In this document: positions 18,542-28,900 of the stretch, piece after piece
Position numbering within the stretch: position 1 is the stretch's first letter
Layout of the letters: the number at the start of each line of letters is the position of its first letter
Source of the DNA: Photorhabdus laumondii subsp. laumondii
GTDB lineage: Bacteria; Pseudomonadota; Gammaproteobacteria; Enterobacterales; Enterobacteriaceae
Direction of reading: 5' to 3'
Length of the DNA stretch: 64,000 nt
NCBI RefSeq assembly: GCF_003343245.1
Contig: NZ_CP024901.1
Coordinates: 3,906,001 to 3,970,000 of the forward strand
The notes under the pieces: model-generated
What the model was told of the DNA's origin: nothing
Seen by the model: only the letters and a program-made list of their open reading frames with translations
The model's database searches: none
Position numbers and translations under genes: made by a program

Positions 18542-18809
18542 TAACTATGTGGCTGGGGTGAGAGAGTACAGCCAACAAAGAGGCAACTTGAAAGATGACG
18601 GATATATATGATTATTTAATTAACCACATCAATAGAGACAGAGTTTTTACTGCATTCTCAATATCTTTTATATTAGCCAATATTTTGATTCTGTATGCCA
18701 ATATCCAATTTCGCTTTAGCGTTTAATCTATTAGCCTCAGCTACCATCTTATCTTTATAGGGGTGGCTTTTTTATCTGCCTGTCACCACCCCAAAAAATT
18801 CAAATTAAG

Positions 18810-19163
<354 letters not shown>

Positions 19164-20786
19164 TTACCAGTTTTTACGGCCGAAACCAGAGGTAATCGGG
19201 TAGCGTCTGTCTTTACCAAAATTACGTAGCGTAATACGCGGTCCCACCGGAGCTTGACGACGTTTATATTCGTTGATATCAACCAAACGAACAACTTTAC
19301 GTACAATTTGTTCATCAAACCCTGCCGCCACCAGCCCATCAACCGACTTATCCTGTTCCACATAACCTTCCAGAATATCATCCAGAATGTCATAAGGCGG
19401 TAAACTGTCCTGATCAAGCTGTCCGGGTGCCAATTCTGCCGATGGCGGACGATCAATGACTCGTTGAGGTATCGCCGGCGAAACAGTATTACGATATTTT
19501 GCTAATGCAAATACCAATGTTTTCGGTACATCTTTCAGCGCATTAAAACCACCCGCCATATCACCATATAATGTGGAATACCCCACCGCTGATTCACTCT
19601 TATTACTGGTCGTCAGCACGAGACGATGGCGTTTGTTAGACATCGCCATCAGAATAACGGCACGGCAACGCGCCTGTAAATTCTCTTCGGTGGTATCTTT
19701 GGCCGTACCGGCAAATAGAGGTTCAAATTGTGCCATAAATGCATCAAACACCGGTTCGATCGACACCACATTAAACTCAACACCCAACATATCAGCCTGT
19801 TTTTTAGCATCTTCTATACTCATTTCAGATGTATAGCGGAATGGCATCATAACGGCCTGAACATGCTCTTTACCCAATGCATCAACAGCAATTGCCAGCG
19901 TTAAGCCAGAGTCAATTCCTCCAGATAAGCCTAATAACACGCCTTGAAAGCCATTTTTGCGAACGTAATCATGCACTGAAAGGACTAATGCCTGATATAC
20001 CTGCTGCAATGGCGGTAATTCAGGTGCCGGATTAACCATAGGTTCAATTTTTAATTCATTAAAGCAGCATTGTTGGATTTGTTCATTAAATGCGGCTAAC
20101 CGATGAGTCACTTCACCACTTGCATTAAAAACTTTAGAACAGCCGTCGAAAATCAGCTCATCCTGACCCCCAACCTGATTAAGATAAATCATGGGTAACT
20201 CTGTACGTCGGCAATGTTCTCTAATCAGTTCATAACGGATATAAGGTTTTTCACGGCTATATGGAGAAGCGTTGATAGAAAGAACTAAGTCTGCACCAGC
20301 CTGTTTCAAGGCATCAATCGGCTCATCAAACCATAAATCTTCACAAATCAATAAGCCGAGATTGTAGCCCTTAAATGGCACAACACAGCTTTGATCGCCC
20401 GCTTTAAAATAGCGTTTCTCATCGAAAACACCATAATTTGGTAACCGTTGCTTGAAATAACGGGCCAAGATCTCCCCTTGCCAGAATAAGGAAAGTGCGT
20501 TGTAAATCTCCCCGTCCTGCTCCCAAGGATGACCAACTAAAATAGCAATTTGACAACTGGCAGCCTGTAAACGTGCCAATTGCTCACGGCAACGCTGATG
20601 AAAATCAGCTCGGAATAATAGATCTTCTGGAGAATAACCGGATATTGCCAGTTCAGAAAACATCACCAAATCAGCATTTTGTTGCTGTTGTTCCTGTACT
20701 GTCTGCAACATACGTTCACAGTTGCCTTCAATGTCGCCAATCATCCAATTAAGCTGTGCAAGGGCAATATTAAGAGTACGGCTCAT
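19164..20786 (-). CDS. nadE: Glutamine-dependent NAD+ synthetase (two-domain)
   Basis: Makes NAD+ from nicotinate adenine dinucleotide using glutamine-derived ammonia. The roughly 540-residue protein has an N-terminal nitrilase-like amidase domain (VMFSELAISGYSPEDLLF, catalytic Cys in LGLLICEDLWFDEP). Its C-terminal synthetase domain has the PP-loop GLSGGIDSGLTLAIAVDAL. I use the internal ATG at 20786 (MSRTLNIALAQLNWMIGD); the frame is open a little further upstream. It lies between glrR and glnB, an insertion relative to E. coli, whose NadE is the short ammonia-dependent form elsewhere. Confidence 0.95.
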   Translation of the reverse strand: MSRTLNIALAQLNWMIGDIEGNCERMLQTVQEQQQQNADLVMFSELAISGYSPEDLLFRADFHQRCREQLARLQAASCQIAILVGHPWEQDGEIYNALSLFWQGEILARYFKQRLPNYGVFDEKRYFKAGDQSCVVPFKGYNLGLLICEDLWFDEPIDALKQAGADLVLSINASPYSREKPYIRYELIREHCRRTELPMIYLNQVGGQDELIFDGCSKVFNASGEVTHRLAAFNEQIQQCCFNELKIEPMVNPAPELPPLQQVYQALVLSVHDYVRKNGFQGVLLGLSGGIDSGLTLAIAVDALGKEHVQAVMMPFRYTSEMSIEDAKKQADMLGVEFNVVSIEPVFDAFMAQFEPLFAGTAKDTTEENLQARCRAVILMAMSNKRHRLVLTTSNKSESAVGYSTLYGDMAGGFNALKDVPKTLVFALAKYRNTVSPAIPQRVIDRPPSAELAPGQLDQDSLPPYDILDDILEGYVEQDKSVDGLVAAGFDEQIVRKVVRLVDINEYKRRQAPVGPRITLRNFGKDRRYPITSGFGRKNW

Positions 20787-20852
20787 AAAATTTGGCTCTC
20801 CCAAGCCACCAATCTTTATACCAGTGTAAAAACTTCCTGAGCAGCAGAAAAG

Positions 20853-22190
20853 TTATTCTTTAAAATCATTCGCATCCAATTCATGGCGCGCCAGTAATTT
20901 GTAGAATTCAGTCCGGTTACGCCCCGCCATACGCGCCGCATGAGTCACATTCCCTTTGGTCATTTGCAGTAATTTACGCAGATAATTCAGTTCAAACTGA
21001 TTTCTGGCTTCTACAAAAGTGGGTAACGCTGTATTTTCCCCTTCTAGTGCCTGCGTAACCAAGGCTTCACTAATAACCGGCGCAGTAGTCAGCGCAACAC
21101 ACTGTTCGATCACATTAACAAGCTGACGCACATTGCCAGGCCAACTTGCCGCCATCAGGCATTTCATCGCATCAACTGAGAAACTACGGACAAAAGGTTT
21201 ATGGCGTTTCGCTGATTCACGCAACAGATGATTCGCCAATAAAGGAATATCTTCAACCCGGCCATTCAAAGCTGGAATTTTCAAGTTCACCACATTTAGG
21301 CGGTAATAGAGATCTTCGCGAAACTCATTTTTTGCCATTGCCTTCGGTAAATCACGGTGAGTCGCTGAGATAATCCGTACATCAATATCCAGATCACGGT
21401 TACTTCCGAGCGGACGTATTTTACGTTCCTGCAATACGCGCAACAATTTAACCTGCAAAGCCTGTGGCATATCACCGATTTCATCAAGAAACAGCGTTCC
21501 CCCCTGCGCAGCAAGGAATAACCCTTCACGGCTGCTGACCGCACCGGTAAATGCACCTTTAGCATGACCAAACAGTTCTGACTCAAGGAGTTGTTCCGGC
21601 AAAGCACCACAGTTAATCGCGATAAATGGTTTTTTCGCCCGTGGACTGGCACGGTGAATTGCCTGGGCTAGCACTTCCTTCCCGGTACCACTCTGACCGT
21701 TTATCAGTACACTGACATCAGATTGAGCAACCATTCGCGCCTGCTCCAACAAACGCAACATAGCAGGACTGCGGGTAACTATCTGTTCCCGCCACTGTTC
21801 ATCACTGGCAGGCGTGGTCAACGCCAATGCACCATCAATCGCTTTATAAAGCGCATCCCGATCAACGGGTTTAGTCAGAAAACTAAAGACACCCTGTTGA
21901 GTGGCCGCTACTGCCTCTGGAATTGAGCCATGAGCCGTTAGAATGATAACTGGCATACCCGGTTGCTGCTTCTGGATTTCAGCGAACAGTGCCATACCAT
22001 CCATTTCATCCATACGCAGGTCACTGATCACCAAATCGATTTTTTCTTTAGTTAGCAATCTCAACGCTTCACCGCCACTTTCTGCGGTTGTGACACGAAA
22101 ACCTTCACTGGTAAGACGCATTCCCAACAATTTCAACAAACCAGGATCATCATCAACCAGAAGAAGATGGGCTGGTTTACGCGCTGTCAT
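20853..22190 (-). CDS. glrR: Sigma-54 response regulator GlrR (QseF)
   Basis: A 445-residue NtrC-type regulator: receiver domain (LLLVDDDPGLLKLLG, phospho-acceptor in LVISDLRMDEMDGM), AAA+ domain with Walker A INGQSGTGKEVLAQAIHRAS, the sigma-54 contact motif KGAFTGAVSSREG, and a C-terminal helix-turn-helix (GNVTHAARMAGRNRTEFYKL). When phosphorylated by GlrK it activates glmY. Three TGTC-N10-GACA sites for it lie upstream of the operon at 24983-25096. It overlaps the end of qseG by 4 bp. Confidence 0.97.
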   Translation of the reverse strand: MTARKPAHLLLVDDDPGLLKLLGMRLTSEGFRVTTAESGGEALRLLTKEKIDLVISDLRMDEMDGMALFAEIQKQQPGMPVIILTAHGSIPEAVAATQQGVFSFLTKPVDRDALYKAIDGALALTTPASDEQWREQIVTRSPAMLRLLEQARMVAQSDVSVLINGQSGTGKEVLAQAIHRASPRAKKPFIAINCGALPEQLLESELFGHAKGAFTGAVSSREGLFLAAQGGTLFLDEIGDMPQALQVKLLRVLQERKIRPLGSNRDLDIDVRIISATHRDLPKAMAKNEFREDLYYRLNVVNLKIPALNGRVEDIPLLANHLLRESAKRHKPFVRSFSVDAMKCLMAASWPGNVRQLVNVIEQCVALTTAPVISEALVTQALEGENTALPTFVEARNQFELNYLRKLLQMTKGNVTHAARMAGRNRTEFYKLLARHELDANDFKE

Positions 22191-23032
22191 GGTGCTGCTC
22201 CTTTATCTGATTCAGAGGTACTGTTTGGCGTACTGTTTTTGTTAGGTAATGCCGTCGTCTCGGGCGTTTCAACATGTTTATCCGAATTGCCTGAGCCAGC
22301 ACTCCCCTGATTTTGTTTACGGGAAGAGAGCTGACGTTCAATATCTGTCAGGTTTTCCAGTTTACGAGAAGTTTGCTGTAGCTCAAACTCCAACCGTGCG
22401 CGACTTTCACGCAGACGATCAAGTTTATTATCCGTATCTGCCTGTAATTTTTGGAATTTTGCCCGCTCCTCAGCCACTGCAATTTGCTGAACTTGCTGCT
22501 CACGCCATAACTGCAATAACGCTCGCAACGGGTTCGGGAATTTCAACCGGTATTTGTTGAAGTTTTCAATCATTTTCCGACGCTCAGACAATGTAGGCCC
22601 GGCACTGTTAAGTAAGATACTTTGTTTAAAAGCCATATCCCAAGTAACCGGAAGCGTGTATTTCGCCATATTACGTGCTCTCGCTGATGTCAGGCGATCT
22701 GAACAATCCATCAGTCGCAGCCAGTAAAGCGCATTCTCAATCGATGGCGGCGTCTCTAAATCCCACATTAACCCACACTCGGCAATACGGTAATCCGTCA
22801 CCCGTTGCTCTGGTATTACCATTTGCGTAACTGTCGCTAAATTATTATTAACCGGATTTTTAACGCAACCCGCCAATAAAAAAACAACGAAGATCAGCAG
22901 CATCATGCTAAAACCCCCAACTGAAACTCGTGGTAATAACAATCTGGCAACCGATACGTTTTCCCCAAGTTGTACTGCAATATTCTGCCGATCCGTCTTT
23001 CGTACAAAACGGTAAGTAGACCTGTTATGCAT
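22187..23032 (-). CDS. qseG: QseG outer-membrane lipoprotein of the GlrK/GlrR system
   Basis: Sits between glrK and glrR as in E. coli, where QseG interacts with the sensor kinase in the periplasm. A hydrophobic segment ends in the lipobox FLLAGC, giving lipidation at about residue 56. A shorter start at the Met codons near residue 43 would give a more usual signal peptide. The conserved RKLENLTDIERQLSSRKQ block lies in the C-terminal helical region, followed by a low-complexity Ser/Asn/Thr tail. Confidence 0.88.
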   Translation of the reverse strand: MHNRSTYRFVRKTDRQNIAVQLGENVSVARLLLPRVSVGGFSMMLLIFVVFLLAGCVKNPVNNNLATVTQMVIPEQRVTDYRIAECGLMWDLETPPSIENALYWLRLMDCSDRLTSARARNMAKYTLPVTWDMAFKQSILLNSAGPTLSERRKMIENFNKYRLKFPNPLRALLQLWREQQVQQIAVAEERAKFQKLQADTDNKLDRLRESRARLEFELQQTSRKLENLTDIERQLSSRKQNQGSAGSGNSDKHVETPETTALPNKNSTPNSTSESDKGAAP

Positions 23033-23035
23033 TAT

Positions 23036-24475
23036 TTATTCATTCTCAGCAGCTAATGGCAATTTAATACGAAAACATACGTCAGCAAATTCGCTCTGAA
23101 TTAATATCAGTTCGCCCCCCATACGCTTAATACAATCCTGCGCAATACTTAGCCCAAGACCGCTGCCTTTCACTGCACCTTTACGCTGGAGCGTTCCCTG
23201 ATAGAACGGTTCAAAAATCATACTGCGTTCTGATTCAGGAATTGGCGTACCTGTATTAGCAACATTAATTTGAACATATTTACCAATCTGACGACTTGAA
23301 ACCCAGATATTACCGGATTCGGCACCATAGTGCACCGCATTAGAGTAGAGATTATCAATAACCCGCATTAATAGCGTAGGCTCTGCCCATAAAATATCAG
23401 CATCAAGCTGGATTTCCGTCTGAATATTTTTCGATCTCGCGGGTAAACTGTGTGATAAAACTACCTCATTAACAATTTCCCGTAGAGAAACTTGCTGTTG
23501 CTCCGTCGGGCCATCTGCCAGTTTACGGTTATAATCCAGTAATTGTTCGATCAATTGCTGTAAATGTTTACTACTATTATCAAGAATAGCAACCACTTCT
23601 TGCTGATCAGCCGTTAATGGCCCTGCCACTTCATCAGCCAGTAATTCTGTCCCTTCCCGCATACTTGCCAGCGGTGTTTTCAGTTCATGAGAAATATGAC
23701 GTAAAAACTCATGGCGCTGTGATTCCAACCAAGCCAAGCGTTCACTGAGCCAGATAATCCGTTGTGCCAAAGAACGGAGTTCTCGCGGCCCCTGAAAAGA
23801 ATCTATGCGAACGCCCAATGATTGCCCTTCTCCCAATCGGTTAATCATGCGTTCAATCCCTTTAACCGGCCCGATAATCATGCGAGTAAATAACGCGACC
23901 AATAACGCACTCAGTAGAAATAAAATAAGACTCTGCCAGCCAAAAAATTGCCCTTTTTCAGCAATATCTTTCTGTAACTGTTCTCCCCGGCTGAAAATAA
24001 TATCACGGGTAGCCTGTACCATCTGGCTATTAGCATTGGAGAACTGCTCAAGTAATTGAGCGGCAGGTTGGGTAGGTTCACTATTGAGACAAGCGATTTT
24101 TGTCAATTGCGACAATAAACTATTAAGCGTCTTAATATGTTGTTGCTCATCAAGTATAGCCATCTGATCTTTCAGCATCTTAAGGTATTGCTGATATTGC
24201 CTTTGGTAGAGGTTTTCCAGCGTCTTATCCCCTAACACACAATATTGGCGGTAGCTACGCTCCATCTCCAACGCAATACCTGTCATAGCCTCACTGCGGC
24301 GGGCATCCGCTAGCGTGGTACGGTTTATATCAGCCGCTTGCTCACTGAGTTGATCAAGACTTTGATAAGCCTGATAAGCCAAAACCAACAGCGGCAATAA
24401 CACCAGCCAGAAGGCCATGACAACTAATTGGCGCAATGAGCGCGGAAATAAACGCCATTTTTTCAAGGAAATCAT
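23036..24475 (-). CDS. glrK: Sensor histidine kinase GlrK (QseE)
   Basis: Inner-membrane kinase that phosphorylates GlrR in response to envelope signals. Two membrane segments (LVVMAFWLVLLPLLVLAYQAY and SLILFLLSALLVALF) bracket a periplasmic domain of about 150 residues. A HAMP region follows, then the dimerisation motif FLRHISHELKTPLASMREG and ATPase motifs DNLYSNAVHYG and KGSGLGLSIAQD. I take the ATG at 24475 (MISLKKWRLFPRSLRQL), which matches the E. coli N-terminus; the frame extends upstream to 24610 but into the glmY region. Confidence 0.95.
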   Translation of the reverse strand: MISLKKWRLFPRSLRQLVVMAFWLVLLPLLVLAYQAYQSLDQLSEQAADINRTTLADARRSEAMTGIALEMERSYRQYCVLGDKTLENLYQRQYQQYLKMLKDQMAILDEQQHIKTLNSLLSQLTKIACLNSEPTQPAAQLLEQFSNANSQMVQATRDIIFSRGEQLQKDIAEKGQFFGWQSLILFLLSALLVALFTRMIIGPVKGIERMINRLGEGQSLGVRIDSFQGPRELRSLAQRIIWLSERLAWLESQRHEFLRHISHELKTPLASMREGTELLADEVAGPLTADQQEVVAILDNSSKHLQQLIEQLLDYNRKLADGPTEQQQVSLREIVNEVVLSHSLPARSKNIQTEIQLDADILWAEPTLLMRVIDNLYSNAVHYGAESGNIWVSSRQIGKYVQINVANTGTPIPESERSMIFEPFYQGTLQRKGAVKGSGLGLSIAQDCIKRMGGELILIQSEFADVCFRIKLPLAAENE

Positions 24476-24663
24476 CTCGTAACCTGTCAGTACACCAATG
24501 CTAACCGACAAAGGGCTGATAGAAAAACCCATCGGCTGATAAATTTTGCTGTGACTGAAAATCAGTGTAAGACGCAAACAGTACAAAGGGGCAGGTAAAC
24601 ACCTGAGCAATGACGACGGGATAATAGTTTTTGCTACTATCCCGCCAGTGAGGGTGACTTATG

Positions 24664-24847
24664 CCTGTTGTTTATCTACAGTCAGACATAGGTGGTGCCT
24701 CACTCCACGTGTCGCCCGATGTTTGATAAGGCTCGAAAGCGATATCACTGAGTTGGACGGTAGGCACCTTACTCTGGCATCATTCGATAGTTTATGTGGC
24801 ATTTCTCCACCTAATGTGGGCCGACATAAGAAGCTGAATGAGCAACT
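24664..24847 (-). ncRNA. glmY: GlmY small RNA
   Basis: Begins AGTTGCTCATTCAGCTTCTT and continues TATGTCGGCCC and CCACATAAAC, which follows the 5' half of E. coli GlmY, at the same locus between glrK and purL. GlmY traps the adaptor RapZ and so stabilises GlmZ, raising GlmS synthesis. The 5' end is placed from the sigma-54 promoter spacing. The 3' end is only an estimate from the E. coli length; a stable hairpin (stem CGGGATAGTAG) lies further down at about 24613-24645. Confidence 0.8.
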
Positions 24848-24858
24848 GTGCCAGCTTA

Positions 24859-24875
24859 ATGCAGATTCCATGCCA
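24859..24875 (-). promoter_or_regulatory. Sigma-54 (-24/-12) promoter of glmY
   Basis: Read on the minus strand, TGGCATGGAATCTGCAT has the GG and GC dinucleotides 12 bases apart as required for sigma-54 RNA polymerase. It places the start of transcription at or next to 24847. Confidence 0.85.
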
Positions 24876-24982
24876 ACATTAAAATTTTAATTATAACTAG
24901 CTGTTTTTACTTTGGAAAAAATTAAACGTAACGTTTCAGCAACCAAACAGCTTCTTTTCCGACATGAGGAAAATTTATTTTT

Positions 24983-25000
24983 TGTCGCCAATTAAAGACA
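24983..25000. promoter_or_regulatory. GlrR binding site 1 upstream of glmY
   Basis: TGTC-N10-GACA palindromic site, about 140 bp upstream of the glmY start. Confidence 0.8.
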
Positions 25001-25045
25001 TCTAAAATCATGAAAATAAAAATAGATTAAAATCAAATAATTAAA

Positions 25046-25063
25046 TGTCTCCTTTTTGAGACA
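25046..25063. promoter_or_regulatory. GlrR binding site 2 upstream of glmY
   Basis: TGTC-N10-GACA, with a longer symmetric match: TGTCTC on the left and GAGACA on the right. Confidence 0.85.
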
Positions 25064-25078
25064 CTCATAACACGTGTT

Positions 25079-25096
25079 TGTCGGGTAATTGAGACA
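25079..25096. promoter_or_regulatory. GlrR binding site 3 upstream of glmY
   Basis: TGTC-N10-GACA, 33 bp (about three helical turns) from site 2. Three such sites are also known upstream of E. coli glmY. Confidence 0.8.
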
Positions 25097-25250
25097 ATAG
25101 AGCAATTCGGCATCTAAACGCCTAGGAATTTGCTGATATAAAACTCTCACATCTGGATCAGTAATAGTCCATATTTACCCCATATATGGCCTTTATCAGC
25201 AAATGATGTATTATTACAGAAGCAACAGAGTTTCTACTCGGAGGACACTT

Positions 25251-25523
25251 ATGTATCAAACCCCAAATTCGCGGATTACGACAGTCTCCGCGTTTAAAAA
25301 AGAATTGGCTTCTATGGATGTATCGCAGCCAGTCACAGTAACCCAAAACGGGGAGCCGTTATATGTGGTTCAAGATCCGGCTCAGTTTGAAATGCAACAA
25401 GAACAAATGGCATTGTTGCGACTGCTGTCTTTTGCTGAAAAAGACATAAAATCTGGACGAATTGTGTCATCTAGTGAACTACGAAATAATTTACGGAAAT
25501 TAGCAAACGGTGATCATAAATAA
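25251..25523 (+). CDS. Phd/YefM-like antitoxin
   Basis: A 90-residue protein with the Phd/YefM-type N-terminal segment ITTVSAFKKELASMDVSQPV, then VTVTQNGEPLYVVQDPAQFE and a charged C-terminal tail. Such antitoxins repress their own operon and neutralise the partner. The ATG at 25251 has GGAGG at good spacing; the longer frame from 25203 does not. It overlaps the downstream toxin gene by 14 bp. The pair is wedged between the GlrR sites of glmY and the 3' end of purL. Confidence 0.82.
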   Translation: MYQTPNSRITTVSAFKKELASMDVSQPVTVTQNGEPLYVVQDPAQFEMQQEQMALLRLLSFAEKDIKSGRIVSSSELRNNLRKLANGDHK

Positions 25524-25857
25524 AATTGAATATACCCAGACATTTGAAAACCAGCTTCATGAACGTTTTGGCTATTTAACCAGACATATCGGTGCAGAAG
25601 CATCTTGGAAAATTCTGGAAACCTTTTTATACAATTTTGAAACTCGTGTTCTTAAATATCCTAAAAGTGCTCCGCTATGTGAGGAAACGGCTGATATCGG
25701 GTTAACCAGCCACCATGACTATGTGGATACCAAATTGCAACTGCGAGCAATCTACAAAATAGATGAAGCTAACCATACCGTAATTGCTACACTGTTCCTA
25801 AATACACGACAGAGTTTACGCCAAGCACTAATCCAATATTGCCTGCGTAGAGACTGA
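25510..25857 (+). CDS. RelE/ParE-superfamily toxin
   Basis: A 115-residue protein with a GTG start inside the end of the antitoxin gene. The segments IEYTQTFENQLHERFGYL, LETFLYNFETRVLKYPKSA and the C-terminal LQLRAIYKIDEANHTVIATL fit the RelE/ParE fold. Whether it attacks gyrase or mRNA cannot be told from the sequence. A hairpin at 25877-25907 follows and separates it from the converging purL. Confidence 0.78.
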   Translation: MIINKIEYTQTFENQLHERFGYLTRHIGAEASWKILETFLYNFETRVLKYPKSAPLCEETADIGLTSHHDYVDTKLQLRAIYKIDEANHTVIATLFLNTRQSLRQALIQYCLRRD

Positions 25858-25876
25858 ATTTCTGACATTCCATTAG

Positions 25877-25907
25877 CCAAAAGGGAGAGCAATTTTTGCT
25901 CCCCCTT
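25877..25907 (-). terminator. Hairpin between toxin gene and purL
   Basis: AAGGGaGAGC pairs with GCTCCCCCTT over a 7-base loop. Read toward purL's downstream side it is followed by TTTTGG. It probably ends purL transcription and perhaps the converging toxin transcript. Confidence 0.6.
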
Positions 25908-25973
25908 GTGGTATCAATTGAAAGTATCCTTCAACTGTTTAATTTAACAATTCTTGTTTATTAGATTGCAGCA

Positions 25974-28900
25974 CTACCCTAACTGTTTACGAGCATTACG
26001 GAAAATTCGCATCCACGGGCCATCTTCGCGCCACTCATCTGGATGCCAAGAGTTATTCACCGTGCGAGATACCCTTTCTGGATGCGGCATCATCACGGTT
26101 GCTCGACCATCAAGGCTAGTCACTGCGGTAATGCCATTCACTGAACCATTGGGGTTAGCGGGATAGTTTTCCGTAACCTGACCATAGTTATTCACATAAC
26201 GCAAAGCCACTAACTGGTTGCTTTCAAGCATCTCAAGATGCTGTCTATTACGGAATTCTACTTGCCCTTCCCCATGAGAAACCGCAATCGGTATACGAGA
26301 ACCGACCATATCCTGTAAGAACAGTGACGGGCTGTCAGTAATTTCCACCAAACTAAATCGTGCTTCAAATCGCTCTGAGCGGTTACGTACAAAACGCGGC
26401 CAATGTTCTGCACCCGGGATCAATTCCCGCAAGTTAGACATCATCTGGCAACCATTACAAACACCCAGCGCTAACGTATCAGGTCGTGCAAAGAAAACGG
26501 CAAACTGATCACGGACACGTTCATTAAACAGAATTGATTTCGCCCAACCTTCACCTGCCCCCAATACGTCACCATACGAGAAACCACCACAGGCAACCAG
26601 TGTCTGGAATTGGCTCAATCCAATACGTCCAGACAACAAATCACTCATATGAACATCAATCGCCTCAAAGCCTGCTCGGTGGAATGCCGCGGCCATTTCA
26701 ACATGGGAGTTAACGCCCTGTTCACGCAGTACAGCCACTTTCGGCCTTACCTGCTGCAAGATGTAAGGCGCTGCAATATCTTCTGAAATATCAAAGGTCA
26801 GTTTTACATTCAGTCCAGGATCCTGATTATCCTGTTTAGCCTGATGTTCCTGATCTGCACACGCCGGGTTATCGCGCAGACGCTGCATTTGCCATGTGGT
26901 TTCTGCCCACCATAAGCGCAAGGTACTGCGATTCTGGCGATAGACTTCAGTATTACCACTAAAGATAACAAAATCATCACCTGCTTGGGCTTTACCCAAA
27001 TAATGTACGCAATCGGCCAGACCATGTTCTGCCAAAATGCTTTCAACAAATCCTCTATCCGATGCTCGAATCTGAACTACAGCACCCAACTCTTCTGTAA
27101 AGAGCCCAGCCAGAATATCTTCATCAAATACACTGATATCAGCTTCAATGCCACAATGGCCGGCAAAAGCCATTTCAGCCAAGGTTACCAGTAAACCACC
27201 ATCAGAGCGGTCGTGATAAGCCAGCAATTTTTGTTCCGCAATCAGTTGCTGAATTGCATTGAAGAAACCCGCTAATTGTTCAGCACTACGTACATCCGCG
27301 GTTTTATTACCCAGTAGACGGTAAACTTGTGCCAATGCGGTACCGCCCAGCGTATTTTTTCCTTGCCCCAGATCGATTAATAACAACGCATTATCTTCAT
27401 CGGTAGAAAGCTCCGGCGTGACTGTACGGCGGACATCTTCCACTCTGGCAAAAGCAGTAATCACCAGTGACAAAGGAGCCGTCATTTCACGCTCCTCACC
27501 TTGGTCATGCCAACGGGTTTTCATCGACATGGAGTCTTTACCCACCGGAATTGTCAGCCCTAGCGCAGGACACAGCTCCTCACCCACCGCTTTAACCGCC
27601 GCATACAAACCGGCATCCTCACCTGGGTGACCCGCAGCAGACATCCAGTTTGCTGAAAGTTTAATGCGTTTTAAATCCTGAATATAAGCAGAAGCGATAT
27701 TGGTCAGCGCTTCACCGACCGCCATTCGGGCGGAAGCCGCAAAATCCAGCAAAGCAACCGGCGCACGTTCCCCCATAGACATCGCTTCGCCATAGTAGCT
27801 ATCAAGGCTGGCGGTGGTAACAGCGCAGTCCGCAACTGGGATCTGCCACGGACCCACCATTTGATCACGAGAAACCATGCCAGTGACAGAGCGATCGCCT
27901 ATCGTGATCAGGAAGGTTTTTTCCGCCACCGCCGGCAAATGCATGATGCGCTTAACAGCTTCCGCCAGATCGATATCCCGGCGTTCAAGGCTCTCACCGC
28001 TCGCTTTTAATGTAGTGACATCACGCAACATTTTTGGCGTTTTACCTAACAGTACATCCAAAGGCATATCGATTGGCTGGTTATCAAAGTGTTCATCATT
28101 AAGCAGCAAATGACGTTCTTCCGTTGCCTCGCCGATAATGGCATAAGGCGCACGCTCACGCCGACAAATCTCTTCAAATAGCGGGAGTTGTTCCGGCGCA
28201 ACCGCCAGTACATAACGCTCTTGTGATTCGTTACACCAGACTTCCAGCGGGCTCATTCCCGGCTCATCGTTAAGAATTTTACGTAACTCAAATCGTCCAC
28301 CGCGACCACCATCACTGACCAGCTCAGGCATCGCATTGGAAAGCCCACCAGCACCCACATCATGAATAAACAGAATCGGATTGTTTTCGCCTAACTGCCA
28401 ACAGCGATCGATCACCTCCTGACAACGGCGCTCCATTTCCGGGTTATCGCGTTGAACCGAAGCAAAATCCAGATCAGCATCGGATTGCCCCGATGCCATA
28501 GAAGATGCGGCCCCTCCGCCCAATCCAATGTTCATGGACGGACCACCAAGCACAATCAATTTTGCGCCAACAGAAATTTCACCCTTTTTGACATGTTCAT
28601 CACGGATATTACCGATCCCACCAGCCAGCATGATCGGCTTGTGATAACCACGTAATTCGCTACCGTTATGACTGTTTACTTTTTCTTCATAGGTACGGAA
28701 ATAGCCCAACAACGCCGGACGACCAAATTCATTATTAAATGCCGCGCCCCCTAAAGGGCCTTCCATCATGATATCCAGAGCACTAACGATACGCTCTGGT
28801 TTACCAAAATCCTCTTCCCACGGCTGTTCAAAACCCGGTATCCGCAAATTGGATACCGAAAATCCCACCAGACCCGCTTTTGGCTTAGCACCACGACCGG

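Larger units (their letters stand above)
17484..18606 (-). repeat. ERIC element split by an IS982-family insertion (copy 2)
   Basis: Left part 17484-17551 and right part 18548-18606 together make exactly 127 bp of ERIC once the IS and one target copy are removed. The ERIC is in the orientation opposite to copy 1. Confidence 0.92.

Noticed and set aside
24648..24890. Plus-strand frame of 80 codons opposite glmY
   Set aside because: It lies on the strand opposite GlmY and has no family resemblance. The sigma-54 promoter and GlmY-like sequence explain the region better.
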